64,000 nucleotides of DNA. It comes from Halomarina oriensis. Its GTDB lineage: Archaea > Halobacteriota > Halobacteria > Halobacteriales > Haloarculaceae. Below are positions 1 through 8,593 of the stretch, in pieces; within the stretch, counting starts at the first letter, position 1; each line of letters begins with the position of its first letter. The notes under the pieces were generated by a model. It did no database searches and was not told where the DNA came from. It worked only from the letters and a program-made list of their open reading frames with translations. The stretch lies in NCBI RefSeq assembly GCF_009791395.1, contig NZ_WSZK01000014.1, forward strand, positions 37,878 to 101,877, read 5' to 3'. Made by a program: the position numbers and the translations under genes.

Positions 1-141
1 CCGTGCGGGACCGAAGGTCCCGGTGGAAACCGGCGGCGACGCCACCGGTGACGAAGCGAGCGCGGTTCACCGGGCGTTCCCTGCGGTCACGCCCGGCCTC
101 TTTCGTCGACGTTCGTCAGAGCGTCGCGTCTCGTCCGCACA

Positions 142-172
142 CCAGAACGCTTCGCGTTCTGGGGACGTTTTT
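142..172 (+). terminator. Perfect hairpin followed by a T run
   Basis: A perfect 9-bp stem (142-150 pairing with 154-162) closes on the trinucleotide TTC. A run of five T follows at 168-172. It could end a rightward gene lying left of the window. No gene is supported in bases 1-217. Termination is an inference from structure only. Confidence 0.35.
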
Positions 173-180
173 CGAGGAGT

Positions 181-211
181 GGTCGCGCAGAGCGCGACCC
201 GACGCCGAAAA
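181..211 (-). terminator. Hairpin and T tract behind the aldehyde oxidoreductase gene
   Basis: Read leftward, the aldehyde oxidoreductase stop is followed within about 10 nt by four T (211-208). A perfect 8-bp inverted repeat comes next (199-192 with 188-181, 3-nt loop). Haloarchaeal 3' ends often fall in T-rich stretches, so this is a plausible transcript end. Confidence 0.35.
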
Positions 212-217
212 CGGTCG

Positions 218-2155
218 CTAGTCGTCGCTCGGAGCGGCCGTCGAGTCGCCCGAGGAGACGCCGGTGCCGGGACCGACGTCGATACCGAGTTCGTCGAGTT
301 TCTCGTCCGGGACGACGCCGTCGACCCAGCCACGGTGCTCGTAGTACTCGGCTTTCATCTCGTCGAGTTCGGCGAGCTGCCCTTCACTCGCGCCCTGCCC
401 CGGAACGGCCTCCTCGTGGCCCTTCACGAAGCGGTTCGGGAGCGAGTCGTCGCTGCCGTCGAAGCCCGCGAGGTTGTTGTAGTAGCGTTCGAGCGTCCAG
501 ACGCGCTCGCCGGCCTGCATCAGTTCGTCCTCGGTCACGTCGAGGCCGGTCATGCCGTTGTACTGCATGACGTACTCCTCGATGCCCTCCGCGAACGCGT
601 TGAACTTGCAGATGTCGAACGAGTCCGAGATGGCGTGGAGGTCCTGGAACGCGGCGGCGAGTGCGCCCTTGCCCTCCCACTCGTAGGGGTCGGACTTCTC
701 GGGGATACCGAGGATCTCGGCGGCCGGCGTGTAGGCACGCAGGTGACACGCCCCACGGTTCGAGGTGGCGTAGGCGATGGCCATGCCCTTCATACAACGC
801 GGGTCGTACGCCGCGATGGTCTGGCCCTTGACGGCCAGCGAGTTCGACTGTGCGTCGAACTCCTCGACGAGGTGGTTGGAGCCACCGCCGAGGTGGGTCG
901 CCAGTTCGCCGTCCGCGTGGGCGATCCCCTCGACGAGGTCGATCATGTGCTCGACGTCGCCCCAGTCGATCTGGTCGTCGAGGTCGTCGAGTTTGCCCTC
1001 CTCGGACATCTCCATCGCCATGGCGATCATGTTGCCCGTCTCGATGGTGTCCATGCCGTAGTTGTTACACTGGTCGATCATCACGGCGATGGCGTCCCGG
1101 TCGTCGTGCCCCGAGTTCGGGCCGAGCGCGTACGCCGACTCGTACTCGTAGGACTCCATCCGGACGTTCATGTCCTCGCCCTTGTGCGAGTGGGTGACCT
1201 CGACCTCCTTCTTGCAGGCGACCGGACAGGAGTGACAGGTCGGTTCGTCGACGAGGATGTTCTCGCGGACGTTCTCCCCCGAGACGCGTTCGGCGTCGAT
1301 GTCGACGCCCTCGGACTCCGAGTACGCCGTGGTCGAGGTGTACTTCCCGTTCTTCGTGGGAAGCCCGTCCATCTCGTTGGTCGGGTTCATGAGGACGTTC
1401 GTCCCGTAGAGCGAGAGGCCGCCCTCGTTGGGCGCGGTGACATCGGACTCGCGGATGACCTGCATCGCCTGCTGGTGGCCCTCCTTGAACGTGTCCGGGT
1501 TCTTCGGCTTGGGCATCTTCGTCGTCGACTTGATGAGGATGGCCTTCAGGTTCTTCTGGCCCATCACACAGCCGGTTCCTCCGCGGCCGGACGCCCGGTC
1601 GTCCTCGTTGACGATGCAGGCGTACTTCACGCCGTTCTCGCCGCCGGGGCCGATAGCCATCAGCGAGAGGTTCTTGCCGTACGACCCCTCGTGGCGCTCT
1701 TCGAGTTCGTCACGAACCTCGTGGACGGTCTTCCCCCAGAGGTCCGAGGCGTCGTGCAGTTCGAGGTTCCCGTCCTCCACGACGGCGTAGACGGGGTCCT
1801 CGCTCTTCCCGTCGAACAGCAGACCGTCGAAGCCGGCCCACTTGAGGCGCGCACCGGACCAGCCGCCGTGGTGGGAGTCGGTGACCGTGCCGGTGAGCGG
1901 GGACTTCGTACAGACCGCGATGCGACCGCTCATCACCGTCTGGGTCCCCGTGAGCGGCCCGTTCATGAACGTCAGCAGGTTCTCGGGACTCTCCGGGTCC
2001 ACGTCGGGTCCCTGGTCGAAGACGTACTTCACGCCGAGGCCACGCGCCCCGATGTACTTCTTCGCGTCCTCGTCGTCGATGCTCTCGTAGTTGACGTCCC
2101 CCGAACCGAGGTCGACACGGGCGACGTTGTCCTGAAATCCGCCTAGTTCAGTCAT
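218..2155 (-). CDS. aor: Aldehyde ferredoxin oxidoreductase (tungsten enzyme family)
   Basis: This 645-residue protein oxidises aldehydes to carboxylic acids and passes electrons to ferredoxin. It uses a tungsten (or molybdenum) bis-pterin cofactor and one 4Fe-4S cluster in the cytoplasm. The cluster ligands are visible: CX2CX3C at residues 307, 310 and 314 (CHSCPVAC) and a distant Cys516. This matches the arrangement of the Pyrococcus enzyme. The N-terminal family region around SGRIAVCTKSPLTG is intact, and the length is normal for the family. The start is the ATG just inside a palindrome at 2167-2177. The gene is monocistronic and divergent from the membrane protein to its right. The physiological aldehyde cannot be read from sequence. 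Two MoeA proteins further right could supply its cofactor. Confidence 0.93.
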   Translation of the reverse strand: MTELGGFQDNVARVDLGSGDVNYESIDDEDAKKYIGARGLGVKYVFDQGPDVDPESPENLLTFMNGPLTGTQTVMSGRIAVCTKSPLTGTVTDSHHGGWSGARLKWAGFDGLLFDGKSEDPVYAVVEDGNLELHDASDLWGKTVHEVRDELEERHEGSYGKNLSLMAIGPGGENGVKYACIVNEDDRASGRGGTGCVMGQKNLKAILIKSTTKMPKPKNPDTFKEGHQQAMQVIRESDVTAPNEGGLSLYGTNVLMNPTNEMDGLPTKNGKYTSTTAYSESEGVDIDAERVSGENVRENILVDEPTCHSCPVACKKEVEVTHSHKGEDMNVRMESYEYESAYALGPNSGHDDRDAIAVMIDQCNNYGMDTIETGNMIAMAMEMSEEGKLDDLDDQIDWGDVEHMIDLVEGIAHADGELATHLGGGSNHLVEEFDAQSNSLAVKGQTIAAYDPRCMKGMAIAYATSNRGACHLRAYTPAAEILGIPEKSDPYEWEGKGALAAAFQDLHAISDSFDICKFNAFAEGIEEYVMQYNGMTGLDVTEDELMQAGERVWTLERYYNNLAGFDGSDDSLPNRFVKGHEEAVPGQGASEGQLAELDEMKAEYYEHRGWVDGVVPDEKLDELGIDVGPGTGVSSGDSTAAPSDD

Positions 2156-2166
2156 GGCAATTGTTG

Positions 2167-2177
2167 ACAGTTACTGT
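2167..2177. promoter_or_regulatory. Palindrome immediately upstream of the aldehyde oxidoreductase start
   Basis: ACAGT-T-ACTGT is an odd-length perfect palindrome 12-22 nt before the ATG of the oxidoreductase. It could be an operator half-site pair or lie in a short 5' leader. No regulator is identified. Confidence 0.25.
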
Positions 2178-2321
2178 TGGCTCCCGACGCTGTTCAACCT
2201 TGACACGTGAGCGAAACCGGATTCGGTTTCTTCGCCGAAATCACCTACCGGCACTCGAATTCTCCGGCTGGTACCACACGAGTGTACAGGTTCTTGTGTG
2301 AAGGGGCGAACAGCTCTCACG

Positions 2322-3245
2322 ATGGCACTGGGATTCGAACTGGTCGTCGGTGGGGTGGTGCTGTTGCACGTCCTCCTGCTGGGTGCGGTCGTCTACTACG
2401 ACGCCGTCGCCAGCGCCGTCTTCCACCGTCGGTTCGGAACGACGCCGGGAGCGGTGGTCGCCGCCGGGAGCGTCGGGTCGGCGGCCGCTATCGGCCTCGC
2501 CGTCGCCGGCCGCCTCCCACCCTGGCTCGACGTCGGGTCACGGAGCGCCGCGTTCACCCTCGCGCTCCTCGCCGTCCCGCTCGTCGTCGGCTTCGTCGGG
2601 GCGGCCGTCACCTACGGCAACGGCCAGACGCTCCGCCGACTGGACGAGTCGGGTCCAACCACGACCCCGACCGACGGCGACCGGGTCGCGGTCACGGGCG
2701 TCGTGACCCCACAGGTGGCCGCCGGCACCACGCCGCTGTTCGGCCGACCGGCGGTCTGCTGGACGTGGCGGCTCGACGCGCGGAACTGGGGCGGGAGCAC
2801 GGACGGACAGTACCACACCGTCCGTTCCGGACACGGCTCCGTCCCGTTCGTCCTCGACACCGAGGCGGGGCGACTCCGAATCGACCCGTCCGACGCCACG
2901 CTCGAACGCTCGGGCGAACGCGTCGAGGAGACGCCCGCCGAGACGTTCCCGGCGGGGGCCGACCCGAGCGCCGTCGACCACGACTGGTCGCTCCCGGGGG
3001 ACCGCTGGCGACACCGCGAGCGTGTCCTCGACCCGGACGCGACCGTCTCCGTGCTCGGGACGGTCGAGGAGACGCCCGACGGGCCGACCGTCGCCGGTGG
3101 CGACCCGTTCGTCGTCACGACCGGCGGACTGGAGCGCTACCGGCGTCGCTGTCGGACCCGACTCCAGGCCGGTGCGCTCGTCGCCGTCGGCGGACTCGTC
3201 GGCGGGACGTGGCTGCTCGTCGAGACGTTCGCCGTCCCGCTGTGA
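2322..3245 (+). CDS. GIDE-like membrane protein
   Basis: This 307-residue integral membrane protein has three hydrophobic segments in the first ~100 residues. A soluble domain of ~170 residues follows, and a final membrane segment lies at about 285-305. The soluble part (GDRVAVTGVVTPQVAAGTTP onward) resembles the GIDE-type fold found in haloarchaeal membrane proteins annotated as E3-ligase-like. No RING finger is present, so ligase activity should not be assumed. A second protein of the same type lies at 39887-40672. I chose ATG 2322; an in-frame GTG at 2298 would add eight residues that look unlike protein. The function is unknown. Confidence 0.7.
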   Translation: MALGFELVVGGVVLLHVLLLGAVVYYDAVASAVFHRRFGTTPGAVVAAGSVGSAAAIGLAVAGRLPPWLDVGSRSAAFTLALLAVPLVVGFVGAAVTYGNGQTLRRLDESGPTTTPTDGDRVAVTGVVTPQVAAGTTPLFGRPAVCWTWRLDARNWGGSTDGQYHTVRSGHGSVPFVLDTEAGRLRIDPSDATLERSGERVEETPAETFPAGADPSAVDHDWSLPGDRWRHRERVLDPDATVSVLGTVEETPDGPTVAGGDPFVVTTGGLERYRRRCRTRLQAGALVAVGGLVGGTWLLVETFAVPL

Positions 3246-3338
3246 GCGGGTCGCGTCGTTCGACGAGGGGTCGTGACGTGGCGGTGACCACCGACCGTCG
3301 ACCGGACGGCTTACGCCGGTCCGAGCGCTGGCGAGCGT

Positions 3339-3779
3339 ATGACCTCCATTCGGTCGCTCCTGTCGGACCCGCGGACCCGCGCCGTCGGCGTCGCCGTCGT
3401 CGCGGCCGGTATCCTCCTCGCGTCGGTGGTCGACCCCGGCAGTGCGGGCGAGGTAACCCGTGCGCTCGGTCCGCTCGGCGTGTTCGGCCTCGACAAGTGG
3501 GTTCACGCCGCGGCCTACGGTACGCTCGCGGCCGTCACGACCTACGCGCTGGCCGCGAGGACCGACGTGAGACGACCGTCGACGCTCCTCGCCGTCGTCG
3601 CCGTCGTCGTCGCCTACGGCGTCGGTATCGAACTGGTCCAGTCGGCGGTGCCCGCCCGCTCGTTCGACGTCACCGACATGGCCGCCAACGGGACCGGTGC
3701 GCTCGTCGCCGTCGTCGCGTGGGTACTGGTCGGTCGCCGTGTCTCGGTCGTCCCGCTACGGCCCGCCACCGACGACTGA
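3339..3779 (+). CDS. VanZ-like membrane protein
   Basis: This 146-residue protein has four predicted membrane helices and the VanZ-type signature FGLDKWVHAAAYGTLA. It also has the later GIELVQSAVPARSFDVTDMA block, including the acidic DxxD/N region typical of the family. VanZ relatives are small membrane proteins named after teicoplanin resistance, but in archaea the role is unknown. A box GGCTTACGCC at about 3307-3316 lies 23-32 nt before the ATG, which suggests a leaderless transcript. Its end is close to the RaSEA gene (47 nt), which has its own box. Confidence 0.8.
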   Translation: MTSIRSLLSDPRTRAVGVAVVAAGILLASVVDPGSAGEVTRALGPLGVFGLDKWVHAAAYGTLAAVTTYALAARTDVRRPSTLLAVVAVVVAYGVGIELVQSAVPARSFDVTDMAANGTGALVAVVAWVLVGRRVSVVPLRPATDD

Positions 3780-3826
3780 CCCCCGAGACGAAGGCGCTTT
3801 ACCCGCCCGTCGGCTACGCCCGCCCA

Positions 3827-4903
3827 ATGAGTACGCCCGACCCCGAGGTCTACGAGGAGGGCCGCGGGATGGACGCCCACAACGCCGTGATGCGCGAGGT
3901 CCGCTCGCGCAACGACCGCAGCTACGACCCCCGCGAACCCACCCGCGTCTGGCTGGACGAGGACAACACCCCCGGTGGAGTGCGCACCTCGCTGACCATC
4001 ATCCTCAACACCGGTGGCTGTCGCTGGGCGCGTGCCGGTGGCTGTACGATGTGTGGCTACGTCGCCGAGAGCGTCGACGGCGGCACCGTCGCCCACGAGG
4101 ACCTGATGGCACAGGTCCAGTACTGTCTGGACCACGAAGCGGACCGCGCGGACGAACCGGCCGACCTCGTGAAGATATACACCTCCGGCAGTTTCCTCGA
4201 CGAGCGCGAAGTGCCCGCCGAGACGCGCGACGCCGTCGCCGAGACGTTCGCCGACCGCGAGCGGATGGTGCTCGAATCGCTCCCCGACTTCGTCGAACGC
4301 GAGCGCCTCGCGGACTTCACCGACCGCGGTATCGAGACGGACGTCGCCATCGGTCTGGAGACGGCCACCGACCGCGTGCGCCACGACTGCGTGAACAAGT
4401 ACTTCGACTTCGCGGACTTCGAAGACGCCTGTGCCGAAGCAGAAGCCGCAGACGCGGGCGTCAAGGCGTACCTGCTGTTGAAGCCGCCGTTCCTCACCGA
4501 GGCCGAGGCCGTCGAGGACATGAAGCGCTCGGTGCGACGCTGTGCGGCGGTCGACGGCTGTCACACCGTCTCGATGAACCCGACCAACGTCCAGTCGTAC
4601 ACGATGGTCGAGGAACTCCACCGCGCCGGGGGCTACCGCCCGCCGTGGCTCTGGTCGGTCCGTGCGGTCCTCGAAGACACCGCCGACGTCGACGCTCTCG
4701 TCGTCTCCGACCCCGTCGGCCACGGCTCCGACCGCGGCCCGCACAACTGCGGCGACTGCGACGACCGGGTCCAGCGCGCCATCAAGGACTTCGACCTGCG
4801 GCAGGACCCGAGCGTCTTCGGGCAGGTGTCCTGTGACTGTGAGACGACGTGGGAAGCGGTCGTCGAGCGAGAGAAGAGCTTCGGGATGCCACTGACGCGC
4901 TAA
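3827..4903 (+). CDS. raSEA: Archaeosine biosynthesis radical SAM protein RaSEA
   Basis: This 358-residue radical SAM enzyme acts in the last stage of archaeosine formation at position 15 of archaeal tRNA. In the described pathway, ArcS attaches lysine to preQ0-tRNA and RaSEA cleaves the adduct to leave the amidine. The iron-sulfur ligands are C65, C73 and C76 (CRWARAGGCTMC), an Elp3-like spacing rather than the classical CX3CX2C. The conserved IYTSGSFLDE and DVAIGLETATDRVRHDCVNK blocks follow, and the C-terminal region is cysteine-rich (CGDCDD, SCDCETTWE). The ATG at 3827 lies about 28 nt behind GCTTTACCC. The same frame is open far upstream, but that part is a shadow of the membrane protein genes. 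No ArcS gene is in the window. Confidence 0.92.
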   Translation: MSTPDPEVYEEGRGMDAHNAVMREVRSRNDRSYDPREPTRVWLDEDNTPGGVRTSLTIILNTGGCRWARAGGCTMCGYVAESVDGGTVAHEDLMAQVQYCLDHEADRADEPADLVKIYTSGSFLDEREVPAETRDAVAETFADRERMVLESLPDFVERERLADFTDRGIETDVAIGLETATDRVRHDCVNKYFDFADFEDACAEAEAADAGVKAYLLLKPPFLTEAEAVEDMKRSVRRCAAVDGCHTVSMNPTNVQSYTMVEELHRAGGYRPPWLWSVRAVLEDTADVDALVVSDPVGHGSDRGPHNCGDCDDRVQRAIKDFDLRQDPSVFGQVSCDCETTWEAVVEREKSFGMPLTR

Positions 4904-5014
4904 ATCTCCGCCCGCCGGTGGTCTCGGTTCGGTCCTCTCACGGGAGCGGTAGCCGATTCGGCCCGAAACGGGGAACGCGGGTCGACCGGTGGCTACGAGA
5001 CGACGAGTGGCGTC

Positions 5015-5173
5015 TCAACTCCCCACCGAGTCCGGGTCGACGGCCACGAACGACTCGTTGCCACATCGACACCCCTTCGACGCCGTCGGAGGGTATATCG
5101 TTCCATTCGTCCGGACTCGGCCGGCGTAGACGGTCCCACAGTGAGTACAGCTGATGATGAGTCGGTTCTGCAT
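5015..5173 (-). CDS. Small zinc-ribbon protein
   Basis: This 52-residue protein has CTHCG near the N-terminus and KGCRCGN near residue 36. The paired CXXC/CXC knuckles are typical of a small zinc ribbon. An upstream in-frame ATG would add 19 residues without zinc-ribbon character, so I chose the internal ATG whose product begins MQNRLIISC. It is convergent with RaSEA across a ~110-nt gap. Small haloarchaeal zinc-finger proteins often affect regulation, but no target is visible. Confidence 0.6.
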   Translation of the reverse strand: MQNRLIISCTHCGTVYAGRVRTNGTIYPPTASKGCRCGNESFVAVDPDSVGS

Positions 5174-5429
5174 GGAGGCCCCGGCCGAACCCGTCACGTC
5201 GAATCGATGCAACGCGAGTGGACGAGTCACGGCAGGTAGGTCCGTCTCGAAGATAACCTTTCCCGTCGTGAACCGGGGTCACGCCCCGTGAGTGGCCTGA
5301 TTTCGACGCACTCGTCCGGCCAGTTGTCCGAGCGTCTACGCAGCCTCCGTGGCCGACACTCTCGGTACCGAGCCGTTCACCTAACTGGTTTGGTAGACTC
5401 GATATGCCCGAACACATCCTCTCGTACAG

Positions 5430-5813
5430 ATGATGAGACACAGACCGCTGAACGTCTCCGATGCCAAAACGACCGACCTGCTCCGAACGGAACTTCGTCG
5501 ACAGGTCGTCACGTTCCTGCTGGAGACCGAAGCGACGTACAGCCTCGACGAACTCGCGGGGCACCTCGTTCGACTCGACACCGCCGCGCCTCCCGAACAC
5601 ACCGACGAGAAGAGACACACCGAACGGGTTGCGACGAGACTGTACCACAGCGCGATTCCGCGGCTCGCCGCCGCCGACGTCGTCGTGTTCGACGCCGACG
5701 AACGGACGGTCACACCGGGGCCTCAGCTCTCTACGCTCGGCTCGCACCTCGATTCGATGCTAGGCCTACAGAGCCCACTCGACGGGTCCGCCGCGTCGAC
5801 CAGTCCGAGCTGA
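5430..5813 (+). CDS. DUF7344-type helix-turn-helix protein
   Basis: This 127-residue protein resembles the haloarchaeal DUF7344 winged-helix family. It has a basic N-terminal helix region (LLRTELRRQVVTFLLE), a TYSLDELAGHLV helix pair, and the HSAIPRLAAADVVVFD segment, which matches the usual 'H..LP.L...G.i.yd' wing. Such proteins are presumed DNA-binding regulators. Its first two codons are both ATG. No clear target gene adjoins it. A second family member is at 35700-36080. Confidence 0.7.
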   Translation: MMRHRPLNVSDAKTTDLLRTELRRQVVTFLLETEATYSLDELAGHLVRLDTAAPPEHTDEKRHTERVATRLYHSAIPRLAAADVVVFDADERTVTPGPQLSTLGSHLDSMLGLQSPLDGSAASTSPS

Positions 5814-6106
5814 CTACGAGGTAGACTCGCGGGACGACGCCGACAGACGGGTCACCCTACCGACTCGAAACCGGCTTCGCAGCGTTTGCCGGTCTCGTCG
5901 GGCAGAGAGCGTGAGTCCATCACTCCCCCTCGCGAGTAACGCCGGACCCGATAGGGCAGCGTTAGAAACGATGCCGACACCAAACAGCGCCACGAGTTCC
6001 AACGTCCCGCTATTAGCGTACTCTGTCGTTGTGTACCACGCTGTAATGCCGAGAACCACGACCGTAATCGCGATTTTGTCCTCGTGGGCAACGGATCACG
6101 AGCCAT
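5814..6106 (-). pseudogene. Small membrane protein broken by a one-base frameshift
   Basis: One frame starts at ATG 6106 and reads MARDPLPTRT. A second frame, open from 6059, reads VVLGITAWYTTTEYANSG followed by a hydrophobic stretch ending at 5814. Adding one base near 6082 (AGGACA to AGGGACA) would join them into MARDPLPTRDKIAITVVVLG, a smooth single protein with one or two membrane helices. The second frame alone has only a GTG start. I therefore read this as a small membrane protein gene with a single-base deletion or a sequencing error. The alternative is a short intact protein starting at GTG 6059. No function is known. Confidence 0.45.
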
Positions 6107-6191
6107 AGTTGTGGTTTCTGCTTTTCGACGACGGACTCCGACGCCGGCAGCCGGTACCAGTCCTTTTGCCCTGTAAGCGTCTTCGTACACT

Positions 6192-8060
6192 ATGTCCTCT
6201 TTTCTTGCTCCGTTGGCAGTCCAGGATCTGGCCTCGGCGGTGACGGTCGACATGCTCGTCGTCTTCGTCCTCGTTCTCGTCGCACTCGTGTTGTTCGCGA
6301 CCGAGTGGTTCCCTATCGACGTCACCGCCATCCTCGTGATGGTGCTGTTGATGCTGCTCGAACCGTGGACGCAGATCTCCGCCCAGGAGGGTATCTCGGG
6401 GTTCGCGAGCCCAGCGACCATCACCGTGCTAGCGATGCTCATTCTGAGTACGGGCATCAACCGGACCGGCATCGTCCAACGACTCGGCAGGAAGATGGCC
6501 GCGTTCGCCGGCAGCAATCGGCACAAGCAACTCGCAGCGACCATCGGTATCACCGGCCCCGTCTCGGGACTCATCAACAACACGCCGGTCGTCGCGATTC
6601 TCGTCCCGGTCATCAACGACCTGGCACACAACGGGAAGACCTCACCGTCGAAGCTGCTCATGCCGCTCTCGTTCGCCTCGATGCTCGGCGGGACGCTGAC
6701 GCTCATCGGCACCTCGACGAACATCCTCGCGAGCGATATCGCAGCCCAGCTCGGAGCGGAGTCACCGGATCTCGACCTCCAGGCGTTCGGCATGTTCGAG
6801 TTCACCCAACTCGGTGTCGTCGTCTTCGCGGTGGGGAGCCTCTATCTGATGACGATCGGCGTTCGACTCCTCCCCAGACGGATCGCCGCCGACGAGGACC
6901 TCGTCGAGGAGTACGCGCTTCAAGAGTACCTCGCTGACGTCAGCGTCCCCGCGAACTCGTCGCTCATCGGACAGACCGTCGGAGAGGCACTCGGCGACGA
7001 CGACCTCGACATCGACGTGTTACAGCTGATTCGCTACGGTGAGCGCTTCTCGGACCCACTCGCACGCAAGGAGATCCGCGAGAGCGACACGCTCCGACTC
7101 AGGACGAACCGGGAGACACTCGAGCGAATCATCGACGCCGAGGGGCTCAGCCTGTCGGGCAGCCCCCGGTCCGAAGACGACCTCCATCCGGGCGAAGAGG
7201 AGCCGGTCCTCGTCGAGGTCGTCATCCCCTCGGGGTCGTTCCTGGTCGGCGAGACCCTCACGAGCTCGACGTTCCGGCAGCGCTACGACGCGAACGTTCT
7301 CGCCTTCCGGACCCGCGGGGACGTCGTCCGGGACCGATTCGAGGACATCCGTATCCGGGTCGGTGACACACTCCTGGTGCAGGCCCCACCCGACAGTCTC
7401 ACCCGACTCGTCGAGAACGAGGACTTCATCGTCGCTCACGAGTTCGACGAGGTGACATACCGGGACGAGAAGATCCCGTTCGCAGTGGCGATCATCGTCG
7501 GCGTCGTCGCACTCCCGGCGCTGAACATCCTGCCGATCGTCGTCTCCGCACTGGCAGGGGTCGTTGCGATGGTCTTCACCGGTGTCCTGAAACCGACCGA
7601 ACTCTACTCGTCGGTCGAGTGGAACGTCATCTTCCTCCTCGCTGGCGTCATCCCGCTCGGAATCGCGCTCCAGCAGACGGGCGCTGCGGCACTGCTCGGG
7701 GATGCCGTCGCCTCGACAGCGGCGTTCTTACCAGTGATCGGCGTCCTCTGGGTGTTCTATCTCGCGACAGGGCTGTTGACGAGCGTCATCAGTAACAACG
7801 CGAGCGTCGTGTTGATGATTCCCGTCGCGGCGAGTGCCGCCCAGTCCATCGATGCGAGCGCGTTCGCGTTCGTCCTCGCCGTGACGTTCGCCGCCTCAAC
7901 GGCGTTCATGACGCCCGTCGGCTATCAGACGAACCTGTTCGTCTACGGCCCTGGTGGCTATCGGTTCTCGGATTTCCTCCGTGTCGGTGCCCCCTTACAG
8001 TTCCTGCTGTCGATCGTCACGGTCCTCGGCATCGCGTTCTTCTGGGGTCTCGGCGCGTGA
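6192..8060 (+). CDS. SLC13/DASS-type anion transporter with two RCK_C domains
   Basis: This 622-residue cytoplasmic-membrane transporter has split membrane halves (about 1-230 and 425-622). A cytosolic insert of two tandem TrkA-C (RCK_C) domains sits between them, around residues 245-320 and 330-415. Family sequences visible are the SGLINNTPVVAI loop, the STSTNI-type loop LIGTSTNILAS, and in the second half VISNNASVVLMIPVA. Relatives move dicarboxylates, sulfate or other anions, usually with sodium. The RCK_C domains suggest control by a small ligand. The substrate cannot be assigned. TCCTTTTGCC about 28 nt before the ATG fits a leaderless promoter. Confidence 0.88.
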   Translation: MSSFLAPLAVQDLASAVTVDMLVVFVLVLVALVLFATEWFPIDVTAILVMVLLMLLEPWTQISAQEGISGFASPATITVLAMLILSTGINRTGIVQRLGRKMAAFAGSNRHKQLAATIGITGPVSGLINNTPVVAILVPVINDLAHNGKTSPSKLLMPLSFASMLGGTLTLIGTSTNILASDIAAQLGAESPDLDLQAFGMFEFTQLGVVVFAVGSLYLMTIGVRLLPRRIAADEDLVEEYALQEYLADVSVPANSSLIGQTVGEALGDDDLDIDVLQLIRYGERFSDPLARKEIRESDTLRLRTNRETLERIIDAEGLSLSGSPRSEDDLHPGEEEPVLVEVVIPSGSFLVGETLTSSTFRQRYDANVLAFRTRGDVVRDRFEDIRIRVGDTLLVQAPPDSLTRLVENEDFIVAHEFDEVTYRDEKIPFAVAIIVGVVALPALNILPIVVSALAGVVAMVFTGVLKPTELYSSVEWNVIFLLAGVIPLGIALQQTGAAALLGDAVASTAAFLPVIGVLWVFYLATGLLTSVISNNASVVLMIPVAASAAQSIDASAFAFVLAVTFAASTAFMTPVGYQTNLFVYGPGGYRFSDFLRVGAPLQFLLSIVTVLGIAFFWGLGA

Positions 8061-8207
8061 GGCAGGAGTCAGAGCTCGGTCACCGTGACAGCCCAGAGAC
8101 AACGCTGCGTCAGGGCGGTTCCGTCTGACACGTCCGAAGTCGTCTCGAGTATGAACGCACTGTGTTCTCGTCGTCCGTTTCATCGCTCCAGTACGAACTG
8201 CGGGTCG

Positions 8208-8360
8208 TTCCATCGTCACCAGATGCACTCGCTCTCTCGGGACGTACGTGTACTCGTCGCCGCCGTGTGGACCCTGCCAGTGGCTTTCTCGATAGTCCAG
8301 TTGGTCGTCGACCTCCTCGGAGACCGTGCCGTCCACGTCCTAGTAGACGATTGTTGCCAT
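8208..8360 (-). pseudogene. Small haloarchaeal protein gene interrupted by TAG
   Basis: From ATG 8360 the frame reads MATIVY, then TAG at 8342-8340, then DVDGTVSEEVDDQLDYRES and a recognisable YTYVPRERVHLVTME segment. This looks like the short haloarchaeal family with an N-terminal MATIVY-type start and a 'VPRERV' strand. The stop falls at codon 7. After about residue 50 the frame continues open antisense into the transporter gene without family character. The likely state is a recently inactivated gene. Restart at GTG 8336 is possible but would lose the first strand. Confidence 0.45.
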
Positions 8361-8593
8361 ACTGAGCGGTGGGTGCCCGACGTGTATGATCGAGAGGTCG
8401 ACGTTGGAGCGTTAGTGAACGGGGGCGTTCTACACGCCGAACGAGGTCTCTTGGCACTCTCGGTGTCCTGTGCAATCGCTCGTTCTGTCGACTGGGGCCG
8501 AACAGTCGGGAGGAGTGATGGAACTGCCGTCGTTGCAGTCCTCGTCCCGATTACCGTACGAACGTTGATTGACCTACGCAGCGTTCTGGCACT

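Noticed and set aside
142..199. The two hairpins as the edge of a mobile element
   Set aside because: No transposase, target duplication or matching copy elsewhere in the window; they fit transcript ends better.
23..2146. Long open frame opposite the aldehyde oxidoreductase (707 codons)
   Set aside because: It is the antisense shadow of a GC-rich gene. It has no domain and an implausible Val/Arg/Leu composition, while the other strand has all the enzyme motifs.
8340..8342. TAG as a pyrrolysine codon
   Set aside because: No PylS, PylT or pyrrolysine biosynthesis gene is visible and the surrounding gene is not a known pyrrolysine protein. A broken gene is simpler.
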